Part shown: in pieces, positions 32,309 to 40,709 of the stretch
Position numbering within the stretch: the first letter of the stretch is position 1
Layout of the letters: each line of letters starts with the position of its first letter
NCBI GenBank assembly: GCA_018715165.1
Contig: DVMC01000211.1
Span: forward strand, 1-46,392
Length of the DNA: 46,392 bases
Reading direction: 5' to 3'
Source of the DNA: Limiplasma pullistercoris
Lineage (GTDB): Bacteria; Bacillota; Clostridia; Christensenellales; Aristaeellaceae
The notes under the pieces: generated by a model
Database searches by the model: none
What the model was told of the DNA's origin: nothing
What the model saw: the letters and a program-made list of their open reading frames with translations, nothing else
Translations under genes and position numbers: made by a program

Positions 32309-32773
32309 ATGAGCCGTTTTCTTGGACTTTACCGCTGGGCCATGCAGATGAAGCTGCGCATGGGAATCTACACCCTAGCGTTGCTGCTGTGCAAAATGGC
32401 ATGGAACGCCATACAGGGCGTGAATTATGTTCTTTCGCTGGAGATTGTCGGCATGTGGATTGCCTGCCTGATCTTTGCCATGGTGGAAACCGTCCTGCTG
32501 CCACAGGGAAAGGAACCCACGCCGGTTCGCACCGTGGCGTGGGTCCTCGTGGGCAACGTCATTTTCTGGGGCGGCTCTCTGTGGCTGGGCTGGTTTGTGG
32601 GCGTGCCCTTCTGGGGCGGCGTGGCGCTGGTGCTGCTGTTGCAAGCGGGTCTGGCGGCCATGTGGTTTGGCGACCATGTGGCCATGCGCGCCGACAGCGC
32701 CGTCCTCAACCGCCAGCTGCGCGCCTTCCAGCGCAGGCAGGAGCAGGCGGAGGCCGGCAAGGACGCGACGTAA
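32309..32773 (+). CDS. DUF3021 family membrane protein
   Basis: The 154-residue protein has four hydrophobic helices (MGIYTLALLLCKMAW, IVGMWIACLIFAMVE, VAWVLVGNVIFWGGSLWLGWFVG, GGVALVLLLQAGLAAMWF) and a charged C-terminal tail. DUF3021 proteins are regularly encoded directly after a LytTR regulator, as here with a four-base gap, and probably hold that regulator inactive at the membrane. This follows the LtrI/LtdR-type membrane-inhibitor model, inferred rather than seen. It converges on a secreted-protein gene, with no clear terminator. Confidence 0.85.
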   Translation: MSRFLGLYRWAMQMKLRMGIYTLALLLCKMAWNAIQGVNYVLSLEIVGMWIACLIFAMVETVLLPQGKEPTPVRTVAWVLVGNVIFWGGSLWLGWFVGVPFWGGVALVLLLQAGLAAMWFGDHVAMRADSAVLNRQLRAFQRRQEQAEAGKDAT

Positions 32774-32790
32774 CGGCATTGCGATCCCGT

Positions 32791-33969
32791 TCAGATGTCC
32801 TCCCATAGGATAAGACGCGGCTTGTCAAAGGATCGATCGCTTGCGGCGTTGTACGGATCGATCAGCTCCCCGGTCTGCGCGTTGATGAGAATAGACCCCC
32901 AATAGGAGGAAACGGCGTCATATTGCTTTTCGTTGGGTTCATCCGGGGTTTCCGCGTCGGGGTACAGGTCGCCTTCCGCCACCCATGTGGGCAGGAGGGT
33001 GAAGGCGGAGCCTGTTTCGTTGAGCCATACGGCATATCCCAGCCGCAGGCTCGTAAGTTTCCTCAGCCGCCCCGCCCGGATGAGGTCGAGACAGGTTTCC
33101 TTCACCCGCTCAAAGCCGCACAGCGGCGCATCTTCAGCGAGCAGCGCGGCGGGGCTGAGCAGATGGAACTGAAGGCTCCGGTACATCTCGTCCAGCCCGA
33201 TGCTTTTCAGCCCCTGCGTGATGGCGATGGCCCCATGATACCGCTGCGTCTCCCGGTTGTTTGTACCGGCGTAGCGCGTAAAGCTCTCCGCCGCGCCGCA
33301 GAGGACGGGAATGCCCTCGACCAGCTGATCGAAATAGACCATGAACGTCGCTTCCGATTCCGGCAGGGGGTCGCCCGAATAGGTGTCGGTTCTGTAATCG
33401 TACTTCATGTCCCCCTGATAGGCGATGAGCCGATGAGGCAGAAGCGCGATGTCCTCGCCGGGATAGAGGCTCTCCCATGCATCCAGCAGAAGCTGCTGTG
33501 CGTCTGCGACGGTGGTGCGGTTGTTGAACGCATAGGCCGTGTCCGGGTCAAATTCGCCAAACTGGCGCAGGATGGGGTACTGGTTGTATCCCCCCGGCGC
33601 GGCGGAAGCGGGATGCGCTTTTTGCGCGGCGCTTTTGACAAGGCGGTTGGGCACGTCGATGCGCAGAAAGCCTGTGCTCATCCACTGCTCGGCGTCGCCG
33701 GTGATGACGGACGCCTCGGCGGACCTGCCCTCCGCCAGGGGAATGGGGTCGGCCTCCATGACGGGGAAGCATCCCACGTCCGGCACCGTCACGTCCAGAT
33801 CAATGGAAATCTCCCGGCCGCAGGCGTATACCGTCTCTCGCCAGCTGCTCGGACAGGTTTCTTTGAGCTGTGAAATGGTTTGAAATTCCGGGTTTTCCGC
33901 CCTTGCGTCGGTCAGGCCGATCACGGCCAGTGCAAGACAGGCACACGCGCAAAGCAAACGGTGTTTCAT
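32791..33969 (-). CDS. secreted protein of unknown function
   Basis: The 392-residue protein has a signal peptide (KHRLLCACACLALAVIGLTDARA, cleavage after A24). It then has a mixed alpha/beta body with a Cys pair near the start (C39 and C50) and later Cys residues. C-terminal elements TSLRLGYAVW and SILINAQTGELID resemble the end of PepSY- or YcdB-like domains, but the similarity is too weak to name a family. AGGAGG precedes the ATG. It is a single gene between a convergent and a divergent unit. The neighbouring pst operon is divergent, and nothing else links them. Confidence 0.7.
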   Translation of the reverse strand: MKHRLLCACACLALAVIGLTDARAENPEFQTISQLKETCPSSWRETVYACGREISIDLDVTVPDVGCFPVMEADPIPLAEGRSAEASVITGDAEQWMSTGFLRIDVPNRLVKSAAQKAHPASAAPGGYNQYPILRQFGEFDPDTAYAFNNRTTVADAQQLLLDAWESLYPGEDIALLPHRLIAYQGDMKYDYRTDTYSGDPLPESEATFMVYFDQLVEGIPVLCGAAESFTRYAGTNNRETQRYHGAIAITQGLKSIGLDEMYRSLQFHLLSPAALLAEDAPLCGFERVKETCLDLIRAGRLRKLTSLRLGYAVWLNETGSAFTLLPTWVAEGDLYPDAETPDEPNEKQYDAVSSYWGSILINAQTGELIDPYNAASDRSFDKPRLILWEDI

Positions 33970-34031
33970 GTTTTTTCCTCCTGTTTGTCAAGTTCATCAC
34001 ACCTGCGGCAGCGCTCAAAAAGCGCGCCGGG

Positions 34032-34077
34032 CGCTCGCTTCGGATGTTGTCTATTCAGACTCCGAAGCGGGCGTTTT
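34032..34077 (+). terminator. hairpin with T tract in the pstS upstream region
   Basis: CGCTCGCTTCGGA (34032-34044) pairs with TCCGAAGCGGGCG (34061-34073) with one mismatch, followed by TTTT. No plus-strand gene ends upstream, so it may end an unseen transcript or antisense RNA, or insulate the pst promoter. Confidence 0.55.
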
Positions 34078-34223
34078 GGTTCATGAAGAGCAGCTTTTTT
34101 TTGCGACGGCCGGACTGCCGCACATCAAAGCATGGCGCGAAGGGCTTTCCGCCGCCCATGCCATAACAGGAAAGCTTCCGGCCGGGGCGGTTTGGTTCAA
34201 TCCACCGCTTATTTTACCCCCTT

Positions 34224-34267
34224 TTAACAAAAACGGCACAGTTGGTTTAACACACACGCCGTATACT
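34224..34267 (+). promoter_or_regulatory. candidate PhoP boxes and -10 element of the pst operon
   Basis: TTAACA occurs at 34224-34229 and again at 34247-34252. A degenerate GGCACA lies between at 34235-34240, giving an 11-12 base period like the Bacillus PhoP direct repeats (consensus TTAACA). TATACT at 34262-34267 serves as the -10 box with no proper -35 box, as expected for an activated promoter. The regulator is encoded at the end of the operon. Confidence 0.65.
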
Positions 34268-34302
34268 TTCACCTGTACAAAGAACCAAGGAGGGAAATGA
34301 AC

Positions 34303-35163
34303 ATGAAAAAGTTTCTGGGAATCCTTTTGAGCTTGACGCTGCTGGCCGGTGCGACCGCCGCGATGGCCGAGTTTGACTACGCGCAGGACATCACCGTGGT
34401 CAGCCGTGAGGAAGGCAGCGGCACGCGCGGCGCGTTCATCGAGCTGCTGGGTGTGGAAAAGAAGGACGAGGCCGGCAACAAGGTGGACTACACCACCGAG
34501 GAAGCCGTCATCACCAACAGCACCAACGTGATGATGACCACCGTCGCCGGCAACGAGGCCGCTATCGGCTACTCCAGCATGGGCTCGCTCAACGAGACCG
34601 TCAAGGCGCTTCAGGTGGACGGCGTGGAAGCCACCGTGGAAAACATCAAGTCCGGCGACTACAAGGTAGCCCGTCCCTTCAACATCGCCACCAAGGGCGA
34701 AGTGAGCGAGGTTGCGCAGGACTTCATCTCCTACATCCTCTCCGCCGAGGGTCAGGTCGTGGTGGCCGAAAACGGCTACATCCCGCTGGACGACGCCCCC
34801 GCCTACGCCGGCAAGCAGGTTTCCGGCAAGATCGTCGTGGCCGGCTCCTCTTCCGTCACCCCTGTGATGGAAAAGCTCAAGGAAGCCTACGCCGTCCTCA
34901 ATCCCAACGCTGAAATCGAGATTCAGCAAAGCGACTCCACCACCGGCATGCAGAGCGCCATCGACGGCGTGTGCGACATCGGCATGGCCTCCCGCGACCT
35001 CAAGGACAGCGAGCTGGAAGCGGGCCTGACCGGTACCACCATCGCCATGGACGGCATCGCCATCATCGTCAATCCTGCCAACCCCGTGGACAGCATGACC
35101 GTTGAAGAGATCGAGCAGATCTTCACCGGCGCCGTCACCACCTGGGAAGGCTTCCAGAAGTAA
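34303..35163 (+). CDS. pstS: phosphate ABC transporter substrate-binding protein PstS, circularly permuted
   Basis: PstS captures phosphate for the PstCAB importer. The 286-residue protein has all usual PstS motifs, but in swapped order. After a signal peptide (KKFLGILLSLTLLAGATAAMA) comes the part normally found in the C-terminal half: VVSREEGSGTRGAF, VAGNEAAIGY, VDGVEATVEN, PFNIATKG and YIPL. Only then comes the normal N-terminal half: KIVVAGSSSVTPVMEKL, DIGMASRDLKDSE, MDGIAIIVNPANPVDSM and IFTGAVTTW. There is no lipobox Cys. The ATG at 34303 is nine bases from AAGGAGG and is preferred to the ATG at 34297. It heads pstSCAB-phoU-phoBR. Confidence 0.93.
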   Translation: MKKFLGILLSLTLLAGATAAMAEFDYAQDITVVSREEGSGTRGAFIELLGVEKKDEAGNKVDYTTEEAVITNSTNVMMTTVAGNEAAIGYSSMGSLNETVKALQVDGVEATVENIKSGDYKVARPFNIATKGEVSEVAQDFISYILSAEGQVVVAENGYIPLDDAPAYAGKQVSGKIVVAGSSSVTPVMEKLKEAYAVLNPNAEIEIQQSDSTTGMQSAIDGVCDIGMASRDLKDSELEAGLTGTTIAMDGIAIIVNPANPVDSMTVEEIEQIFTGAVTTWEGFQK

Positions 35164-35167
35164 AACC

Positions 35168-36022
35168 ATGAGCGGCAAGTTTCGTGAAACGGCCATGCGG
35201 TGCGTGTTCTGCGCTACCGCATGCGCCTGTATCCTGGCGGTTCTGCTGATCTGCTTCTTCCTCTTTGCCAACGGCCTGCCCTTCTTCGGTGAGGTCAGCC
35301 TGTGGGATTTCCTCACGGGCGAGAAGTGGAAGCCCGGCAACAACATCTTCGGGATTTTGCCGATGATTCTGGGCAGCGTGTATGTGACCGGCGGCGCCCT
35401 GCTTCTGGGCGCGCCGCTGGGCATCCTCGCGGCCATCTATCTGGTCAGGTTCTGCCCTGCCAGGCTCTATCGCTTGCTCAAGCCTGCGGTGGCGCTGCTG
35501 GCCGGCATCCCTTCGGTGGTCTATGGCTTCTTCGGGCTGACGGCCATCGTGCCCTTTGTGAAGGATACCTTCGGCGGGGACGGAAACAGCATGCTCACTG
35601 CATGCCTCCTGCTGGCGATGATGATTCTGCCTACGATCATCCTGCAGGCGGAATCCGCGATTCGCGCAGTACCCGAAAGCTATTTCGAAGGCAGCCTTGC
35701 CCTGGGGGCGACGAGGGAGGCCAGCGTGCTGCGCACGGTGGTTCCCGCCGCCAGAAGCGGTATTCTGGCTGCCATCATCCTGGGCGTGGGGCGCGCCGTG
35801 GGCGAGACCATGGCCGTGATGATGGTGGCGGGCAACCAGGCCCGTATGCCCAAGGGTCTTTTGAAGGGCATCCGCACTATGACGGTCAACATCGTTATGG
35901 AAATGGGTTACGCGGCGGATTTACACCGCGAAGCCCTCATTGCTACCGGCGTGGTGCTGTTTGTGTTCATCTTGCTGATCAACGCGCTGTTTTCGGCGCT
36001 CAACAGGAGGCAGGTGCAATGA
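35168..36022 (+). CDS. pstC: phosphate ABC transporter permease PstC
   Basis: The 284-residue permease has six transmembrane helices and the family segments NNIFGILPMILGSVYVT, AGIPSVVYGFFG and the cytoplasmic loop GSLALGATREASVLRTVVPAA that contacts PstB. It ends with GRAVGETMAVMMVAGN. The ATG at 35168 lies four bases after the pstS stop; a site for it (GGAAGG) is inside the pstS end. The longer frame from 35102 overlaps pstS and is rejected. The stop overlaps pstA (ATGA). Confidence 0.95.
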   Translation: MSGKFRETAMRCVFCATACACILAVLLICFFLFANGLPFFGEVSLWDFLTGEKWKPGNNIFGILPMILGSVYVTGGALLLGAPLGILAAIYLVRFCPARLYRLLKPAVALLAGIPSVVYGFFGLTAIVPFVKDTFGGDGNSMLTACLLLAMMILPTIILQAESAIRAVPESYFEGSLALGATREASVLRTVVPAARSGILAAIILGVGRAVGETMAVMMVAGNQARMPKGLLKGIRTMTVNIVMEMGYAADLHREALIATGVVLFVFILLINALFSALNRRQVQ

Positions 36023-36870
36023 AGCGCGTTCGTTTGCTGGTCCGAAATGCGGCGCGGTATCCGGGTTCGTTTCTGGCACGCCTGCTCTGCGGGACGGCGG
36101 CCCTGATCGTCGCGGGCGCGCTCGCGCTGATTATCGGCTATATCCTTATCACCGGCATCCCCAATCTCAAGCCCAACCTGTTTGCGCTGGAATACAACAG
36201 CGAAAACGTGAGCCTGCTGCCCGCTTTGTTCAATACCGTCATCATGACGCTCCTGTCCCTGCTGCTGGCCGTGCCGCTGGGCGTGGGCGGGGCGATTTAT
36301 CTGGCCGAATACGCCAATCGTTCCTCCAAGATCGTCAAGGCCGTGCGCCTCACCGCCGAAACGCTTGCGGGCATCCCGTCCATCCTGTACGGACTGTTCG
36401 GCATGATGTTTTTCGTGACCTCGCTCCGGTGGAGCTATTCGCTGCTGGCGGGCGGAATGACGCTGGCGGTGATGATTCTGCCCCTCATTTTGCGCACCAC
36501 GGAGGAAGCGCTCCTCTCCATCCCGGACAGCTACCGCGAGGGCAGCTTCGGCCTGGGTGCGGGCAGGCTGCGTACGGTCACGCGCATCGTGCTGCCGCCG
36601 GCCATGAGTGGGATCCTGGCGGGTGTGATTCTGGCCATCGGCCGCGTGGTGGGAGAGACCGCCGCCCTCATCTACACCGCCGGTACCGTGGCGGACTGGC
36701 CCAGCGGCGTGATGAGCTCCGGCCGCACGCTGGCGGTGCATATGTATGTGCTCTCCGGCGAGGGCCTGCACGTGCCTGAAGCCTCGGCCACGGCGGTGGT
36801 GCTGCTGGTGATCGTGGTGGGCATGAACGCCTTGAGCGCCTTCGTGGCCAAAAAACTGACAAGGGGATAG
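36019..36870 (+). CDS. pstA: phosphate ABC transporter permease PstA
   Basis: The 283-residue partner of PstC has six helices, with SLLPALFNTVIMTLLSLLLA, VGGAIYLAEYA, the PstB-contact loop GSFGLGAGRLRTVTRIVLPPA and GRVVGETAALIYTAG. The ATG overlaps the pstC stop and has CAGGAGGCAGGTGC upstream. An alternative frame beginning at 35302 reads through pstC out of phase and is rejected. Confidence 0.95.
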   Translation: MKRVRLLVRNAARYPGSFLARLLCGTAALIVAGALALIIGYILITGIPNLKPNLFALEYNSENVSLLPALFNTVIMTLLSLLLAVPLGVGGAIYLAEYANRSSKIVKAVRLTAETLAGIPSILYGLFGMMFFVTSLRWSYSLLAGGMTLAVMILPLILRTTEEALLSIPDSYREGSFGLGAGRLRTVTRIVLPPAMSGILAGVILAIGRVVGETAALIYTAGTVADWPSGVMSSGRTLAVHMYVLSGEGLHVPEASATAVVLLVIVVGMNALSAFVAKKLTRG

Positions 36871-36873
36871 CGC

Positions 36874-37626
36874 ATGGATAAGCTGAAGATCGAAAACCTC
36901 GACCTGTATTATGAAAAGTTTCACGCGCTCAAGAGCATTGACCTGAGCATTCCGCGCAACGGCATCGCGGCGTTCATCGGGCCGTCCGGCTGCGGCAAGA
37001 GCACGCTGCTCAAAACCCTCAACCGCATGAACGACCTGGTGCCCGGCTGCCGCGTGACCGGCAGGGTGCTGCTGGACGGCACCGACGTGCTGACCCCGGA
37101 TACCGACGTCAACCTCCTGCGCAAGCGCGTGGGCATGGTGTTTCAAAAGCCCAATCCCTTCCCCATGAGTGTGTACGACAACATCGCCTATGGTCCGCGC
37201 ACGCACGGTATCCATGGACGCGCGCGCCTGGACGAGCTGGTGGAGCAGTCCCTCAGGCAGGCGGCCATCTGGGACGAGCTCAAGGACCGGCTGCAAAAAA
37301 GCGCCATGGCCCTCTCCGGCGGCCAGCAGCAAAGGCTGTGCATCGCCCGCGCCCTGGCCGTGCAGCCGGAGGTGTTGCTCATGGACGAGGCGACCTCCGC
37401 GCTCGACCCCATCTCCACCGGCAAAATCGAGGAACTGGTGGTGGAGCTCAAGGAGCAGTATACCATCGTGATGGTCACGCACAACATGCAGCAGGCCCTG
37501 CGCGTAAGCGACCAGACCTCCTTTTTCCTGCTGGGGGAAATCGTGGAGACGGGCCCCACGGAAAAGCTGTTCTCCAACCCCCGCGAAAAGCGCACCGAGG
37601 ATTACATCACAGGGAGGTTCGGCTGA
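36874..37626 (+). CDS. pstB: phosphate ABC transporter ATP-binding protein PstB
   Basis: The 250-residue ATPase carries Walker A GPSGCGKST, the PstB-specific TLNRMNDLVPG, a Q-loop in GMVFQKPNPFPMS, signature LSGGQQQRL, Walker B VLLMDEATSALDP and the switch His in VTHNMQQA. It powers phosphate import through PstCA and relays transporter status to PhoU/PhoR. It begins three bases after pstA and ends one base before phoU. Confidence 0.98.
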   Translation: MDKLKIENLDLYYEKFHALKSIDLSIPRNGIAAFIGPSGCGKSTLLKTLNRMNDLVPGCRVTGRVLLDGTDVLTPDTDVNLLRKRVGMVFQKPNPFPMSVYDNIAYGPRTHGIHGRARLDELVEQSLRQAAIWDELKDRLQKSAMALSGGQQQRLCIARALAVQPEVLLMDEATSALDPISTGKIEELVVELKEQYTIVMVTHNMQQALRVSDQTSFFLLGEIVETGPTEKLFSNPREKRTEDYITGRFG

Positions 37627-37627
37627 T

Positions 37628-38284
37628 ATGCGCCGTCAATTTGACGAACAACTGGAGGAACTGGCCCGGGAGATGATCTCCATGGGCGCGATGATCGAAA
37701 GCGCCATCGACAAGGCGTGCGACGCGCTGATGCGCCACGACGTGGCGCTGGCCAAAAGCGTGATGGAGGCCGATCACCTCATTGACCAGAAGGAGCGTAC
37801 CATCGAGAGCATGTGCCTCAGGCTTCTGCTGATTCAGCAGCCCATTGCCCGCGACCTGCGAAAGGTCAGCTCGGCGCTGAAGATGATTACCGATATGGAG
37901 CGAATCGGCGATCAGGCCGCCGACATCTGCGAAATCGTGACCATGATGGACGGCATGGAGGGCCTGGACAATCCCCGCCTGATGCGCGATATGGCACATG
38001 AAACCGTCGATATGGTACACAAGGTGATTGACGCGTACGTTGCCAGTGATGTACACTTGGCACAGGCGGTCATGGCGGCCGACGACGTAGTGGACGATCT
38101 GTTCATGCGCGTGAAGGCCGAGCTGATTGCGTTTTTGACACGCGATGCGACCCGGGGCCAGCAGGCGCTTGATATTCTGATGATCGCCAAATACTTTGAA
38201 CGCATCGGAGACCACGCCGTAAACATCGGGGAGTGGGTGGAATTCTCCGTAACGGGTTCCTATAAGGGAGAAGAGCTTCAATGA
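37628..38284 (+). CDS. phoU: phosphate signalling protein PhoU
   Basis: The 218-residue protein consists of two PhoU three-helix bundles, with the acidic metal-binding motif ExxxD repeated (MERIGDQAADICE in the first half, FERIGDHAVNIGEW in the second). PhoU keeps PhoR in its phosphatase mode when phosphate is ample. It begins one base after the pstB stop and overlaps phoB by four bases. Confidence 0.97.
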   Translation: MRRQFDEQLEELAREMISMGAMIESAIDKACDALMRHDVALAKSVMEADHLIDQKERTIESMCLRLLLIQQPIARDLRKVSSALKMITDMERIGDQAADICEIVTMMDGMEGLDNPRLMRDMAHETVDMVHKVIDAYVASDVHLAQAVMAADDVVDDLFMRVKAELIAFLTRDATRGQQALDILMIAKYFERIGDHAVNIGEWVEFSVTGSYKGEELQ

Positions 38285-38970
38285 TCTACGTCGTAGAAGA
38301 CGATCCAGGTATCCGCGAGCTGGAGTGCTATGCGCTCAGACAAGCGGGCTTTGAGGCGCGCGGCTTTGAGGAAGGACAGTCCTTTCTGGAGGCTGTGCGC
38401 GTTCAACTGCCCCAGCTGGTGCTGCTGGATGTGATGCTGCCCGGAGAGGATGGCAACCGTCTGCTGGCCAGGCTTAAGCAGGATTCCCGCACGCGCCGCC
38501 TGCCGGTAATTATGGTCACGGCGCGCGGAGAGGAAATGGACAAGGTACAGGGTCTGGATGGCGGCGCGGACGACTATATCGTCAAACCTTTCGGCGTGAT
38601 GGAGCTGCTCAGCCGCGTGCGGGCTGTGCTGCGCCGTGCCAAGGATGAACAGCCACAGGCTGAGCTTGCTGTTGGCGATTTGCGCATGGACGTGGCACGC
38701 CACCGGGTTTTTGCGGACGGACGCGACGTAACCCTTACCCATATGGAATTTGAACTGCTGCGCTACCTGCTGATCAACCGGGGCATTGCGCTTACACGCG
38801 AACGCCTGCTGGATGCAGTGTGGGGCGTGGATTATCCCGGAGACACCCGCACTGTAGATGTGCATATGCGCACCCTGCGCGTAAAGCTGGGTCAGGCCAG
38901 CCGCTATCTGCAAACGGTACGCGGCGTAGGCTACCGATTGGAGGACGTGGATGCAGAAACGAATCTTTAG
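38281..38970 (+). CDS. phoB: OmpR/PhoB-family response regulator
   Basis: The 229-residue protein has a receiver domain (D50 as phospho-acceptor in LVLLDVMLPGEDG, acidic D7/D8, Lys in IVKPFG) and an OmpR-type winged helix (about 130-225) with LTHMEFELLRYL and RTVDVHMRTLRVKL. Being inside pst-phoU-phoR, it is the phosphate response regulator (PhoB, called PhoP in Bacillus) and should bind the repeats before pstS. It overlaps phoU by four bases and phoR by 20. Confidence 0.95.
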   Translation: MIYVVEDDPGIRELECYALRQAGFEARGFEEGQSFLEAVRVQLPQLVLLDVMLPGEDGNRLLARLKQDSRTRRLPVIMVTARGEEMDKVQGLDGGADDYIVKPFGVMELLSRVRAVLRRAKDEQPQAELAVGDLRMDVARHRVFADGRDVTLTHMEFELLRYLLINRGIALTRERLLDAVWGVDYPGDTRTVDVHMRTLRVKLGQASRYLQTVRGVGYRLEDVDAETNL

Positions 38971-40636
38971 AGGTGCGCTGCTGCTAACACTGGCTACAGC
39001 GCTGGTGATAGGCCTGTTGTCGGCAGCAGTGTATTACCACCGCTCCGGTGAACAGCTGGAAAGCCAGCTCTGGCAGGAACTGGATATGCTTTCCACTTTG
39101 ATGGAGCAATCCGCAGATCAGGATGCTGAGGAAGCGGCGCTCAAGGCGCTGAATATGCCCAACCGCCTTACGTGGATTGCGCCGGACGGCACGGTGCGCT
39201 ACGATAACCAGAGCAACGCTGCAGACATGGAAAACCACCTTGGCCGTGAGGAAATCGCCCAGGCCAGTGAAACGGGAACCGGTTTCTCCAGGCGCTTTTC
39301 TCAGACGCTGCTGGAGGAACAGCTCTATTGCGCTCAAAGGCTGGAAGATGGAAGCTATCTGCGCCTGTCCGCCACGCAAAGCAGTCTGGCGGGTTCGCTA
39401 TGGCGCATGGGCGGGGCGCTGGTGGCGGGCATCGCGGTGGTACTGATTGCGGCCGCCGTGCTCTCCCGCTTGTGGACGCGGTCGCTGGTGAGGCCCATCA
39501 ACGAAATCAACCTGGAAAATCCGTTGCAAAACCGTGTTTACGACGAGCTGACGCCCATGCTGCGCCGCATGGCGGAGCAAAACCGGCGCTTGGAAACGCA
39601 GATGCGGGAAATCGACGCGCGGCGCGGGGAACTGGAAACGATCATCGGCCATATGAACGAGGGACTGCTCATTCTGGATGCGCATCGCCACGTGCTTTTG
39701 ATGAACGACAGCGCCCGTGCCATCCTGCATACGGGCCTCCCTGCGGATGGTAAAACGCCGCTTTCCGTGTACAACCGGTCGCAAACGCTGCTGGATACGG
39801 TGGAAAAGGCCATCGCGGAGGGCGGCGCGCACGCGGATATGAGTGCGGGCGGACGCGAATACCTGCTCACGGCCAGCACCGTGCGTCATAACGAGGGCCT
39901 GGTGGTGCTTCTGCAGGATGTGACCGAGCGCAACGCCTCCGAGGCGGCGCGCAAGCGCTTCACCGCCAACGTCAGCCACGAGCTGCGCACGCCGCTGACC
40001 ACCATTTCAGGCTATGCCGAACTGATACAGAGCGGCATGACCGAACCCAAGGACATTCCGGTATTTGCCCGCAAAATCTACAACGAAAGCCGCCGCCTGC
40101 TCAAGCTGATCGAGGATATCATGCACCTGAGCAAGCTGGACGAGGGCTTCGCCGCGGGATGCCTGCGCCGGGTGGACCTGCTGGAGGCCGCCCGGACAGC
40201 GGTAGAGGAAAATGCCGAAGCCGCGGGGGATCGCAACGTGACCGTGCGCCTGACGGGCGAGAGCGTTTTCATCAATGCCGACCCGACGCTGCTTGATGAA
40301 ATGCTGCGCAACGTCATCGAAAACGGCGTCAAATACAACCGCTTAAACGGCGAAGTGCAGGTGGAGGTAAGCCGACTTGCGGATGGCGCGCGCGTGCGCG
40401 TGACCGATACGGGCATCGGCATTCCCCAGGAGCATCAGGATAAGGTGTTTGAGCGCTTCTACCGCGTGGATGGCAGCCGCTCCAAGCAGACGGGCGGCAC
40501 GGGTCTGGGCCTGTCGATTGTGAAGCATGGCGCGGAATACCACCATGCCAAAGTTGAGCTGAACAGCGAGGTGGGCCGCGGCACAGAGGTGACCATGACC
40601 TTTCCCCTGGCCACAGACGAGGAACACGAAGCGTAA
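38951..40636 (+). CDS. phoR: phosphate sensor histidine kinase PhoR
   Basis: The 561-residue kinase has two transmembrane segments (about 7-29 and 153-176) around an extracytoplasmic sensor region, then a coiled linker and a PAS domain (about 230-330, MNEGLLILDAHRHVLLMND). A HisKA domain with the phospho-His in VSHELRTPLTTISGYAE and an HATPase domain (N box NVIENGVKYN, G1 DTGIGIP, G2 TGGTGLGLSIV) follow. This is the PhoR architecture. It overlaps phoB by 20 bases and ends the operon at a terminator. Confidence 0.95.
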   Translation: MQKRIFRGALLLTLATALVIGLLSAAVYYHRSGEQLESQLWQELDMLSTLMEQSADQDAEEAALKALNMPNRLTWIAPDGTVRYDNQSNAADMENHLGREEIAQASETGTGFSRRFSQTLLEEQLYCAQRLEDGSYLRLSATQSSLAGSLWRMGGALVAGIAVVLIAAAVLSRLWTRSLVRPINEINLENPLQNRVYDELTPMLRRMAEQNRRLETQMREIDARRGELETIIGHMNEGLLILDAHRHVLLMNDSARAILHTGLPADGKTPLSVYNRSQTLLDTVEKAIAEGGAHADMSAGGREYLLTASTVRHNEGLVVLLQDVTERNASEAARKRFTANVSHELRTPLTTISGYAELIQSGMTEPKDIPVFARKIYNESRRLLKLIEDIMHLSKLDEGFAAGCLRRVDLLEAARTAVEENAEAAGDRNVTVRLTGESVFINADPTLLDEMLRNVIENGVKYNRLNGEVQVEVSRLADGARVRVTDTGIGIPQEHQDKVFERFYRVDGSRSKQTGGTGLGLSIVKHGAEYHHAKVELNSEVGRGTEVTMTFPLATDEEHEA

Positions 40637-40644
40637 CGAACAAA

Positions 40645-40681
40645 AAGGCGCTTCCGCCCGGATGGAGCGGAGGCGCCTTTT
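40645..40681. terminator. terminator of the pst-pho operon
   Basis: AAGGCGCTTCCGC (40645-40657) pairs with GCGGAGGCGCCTT (40667-40679) with one G-T wobble, followed by TTTT. The A tract before the left arm makes it work for the convergent leftward gene as well. Confidence 0.9.
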
Positions 40682-40709
40682 GTATTTATGCTATCAGGAG
40701 CGAAGAAAA

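Larger units (their letters stand above)
33970..34302. other. intergenic region between the secreted-protein gene and pstS
   Basis: This 330-base gap contains an imperfect long hairpin at 34032-34077, a GC-rich tract, and the pst control region at 34224-34267. A 110-codon plus-strand frame (33968-34300) crosses it without a ribosome binding site or a known domain, and I do not call it a gene. Confidence 0.6.

Noticed and set aside
33968..34300. 110-codon plus-strand frame across the gap before pstS
   Set aside because: It has no ribosome binding site, overlaps the hairpin and the pst promoter, and its product shows no known motif.
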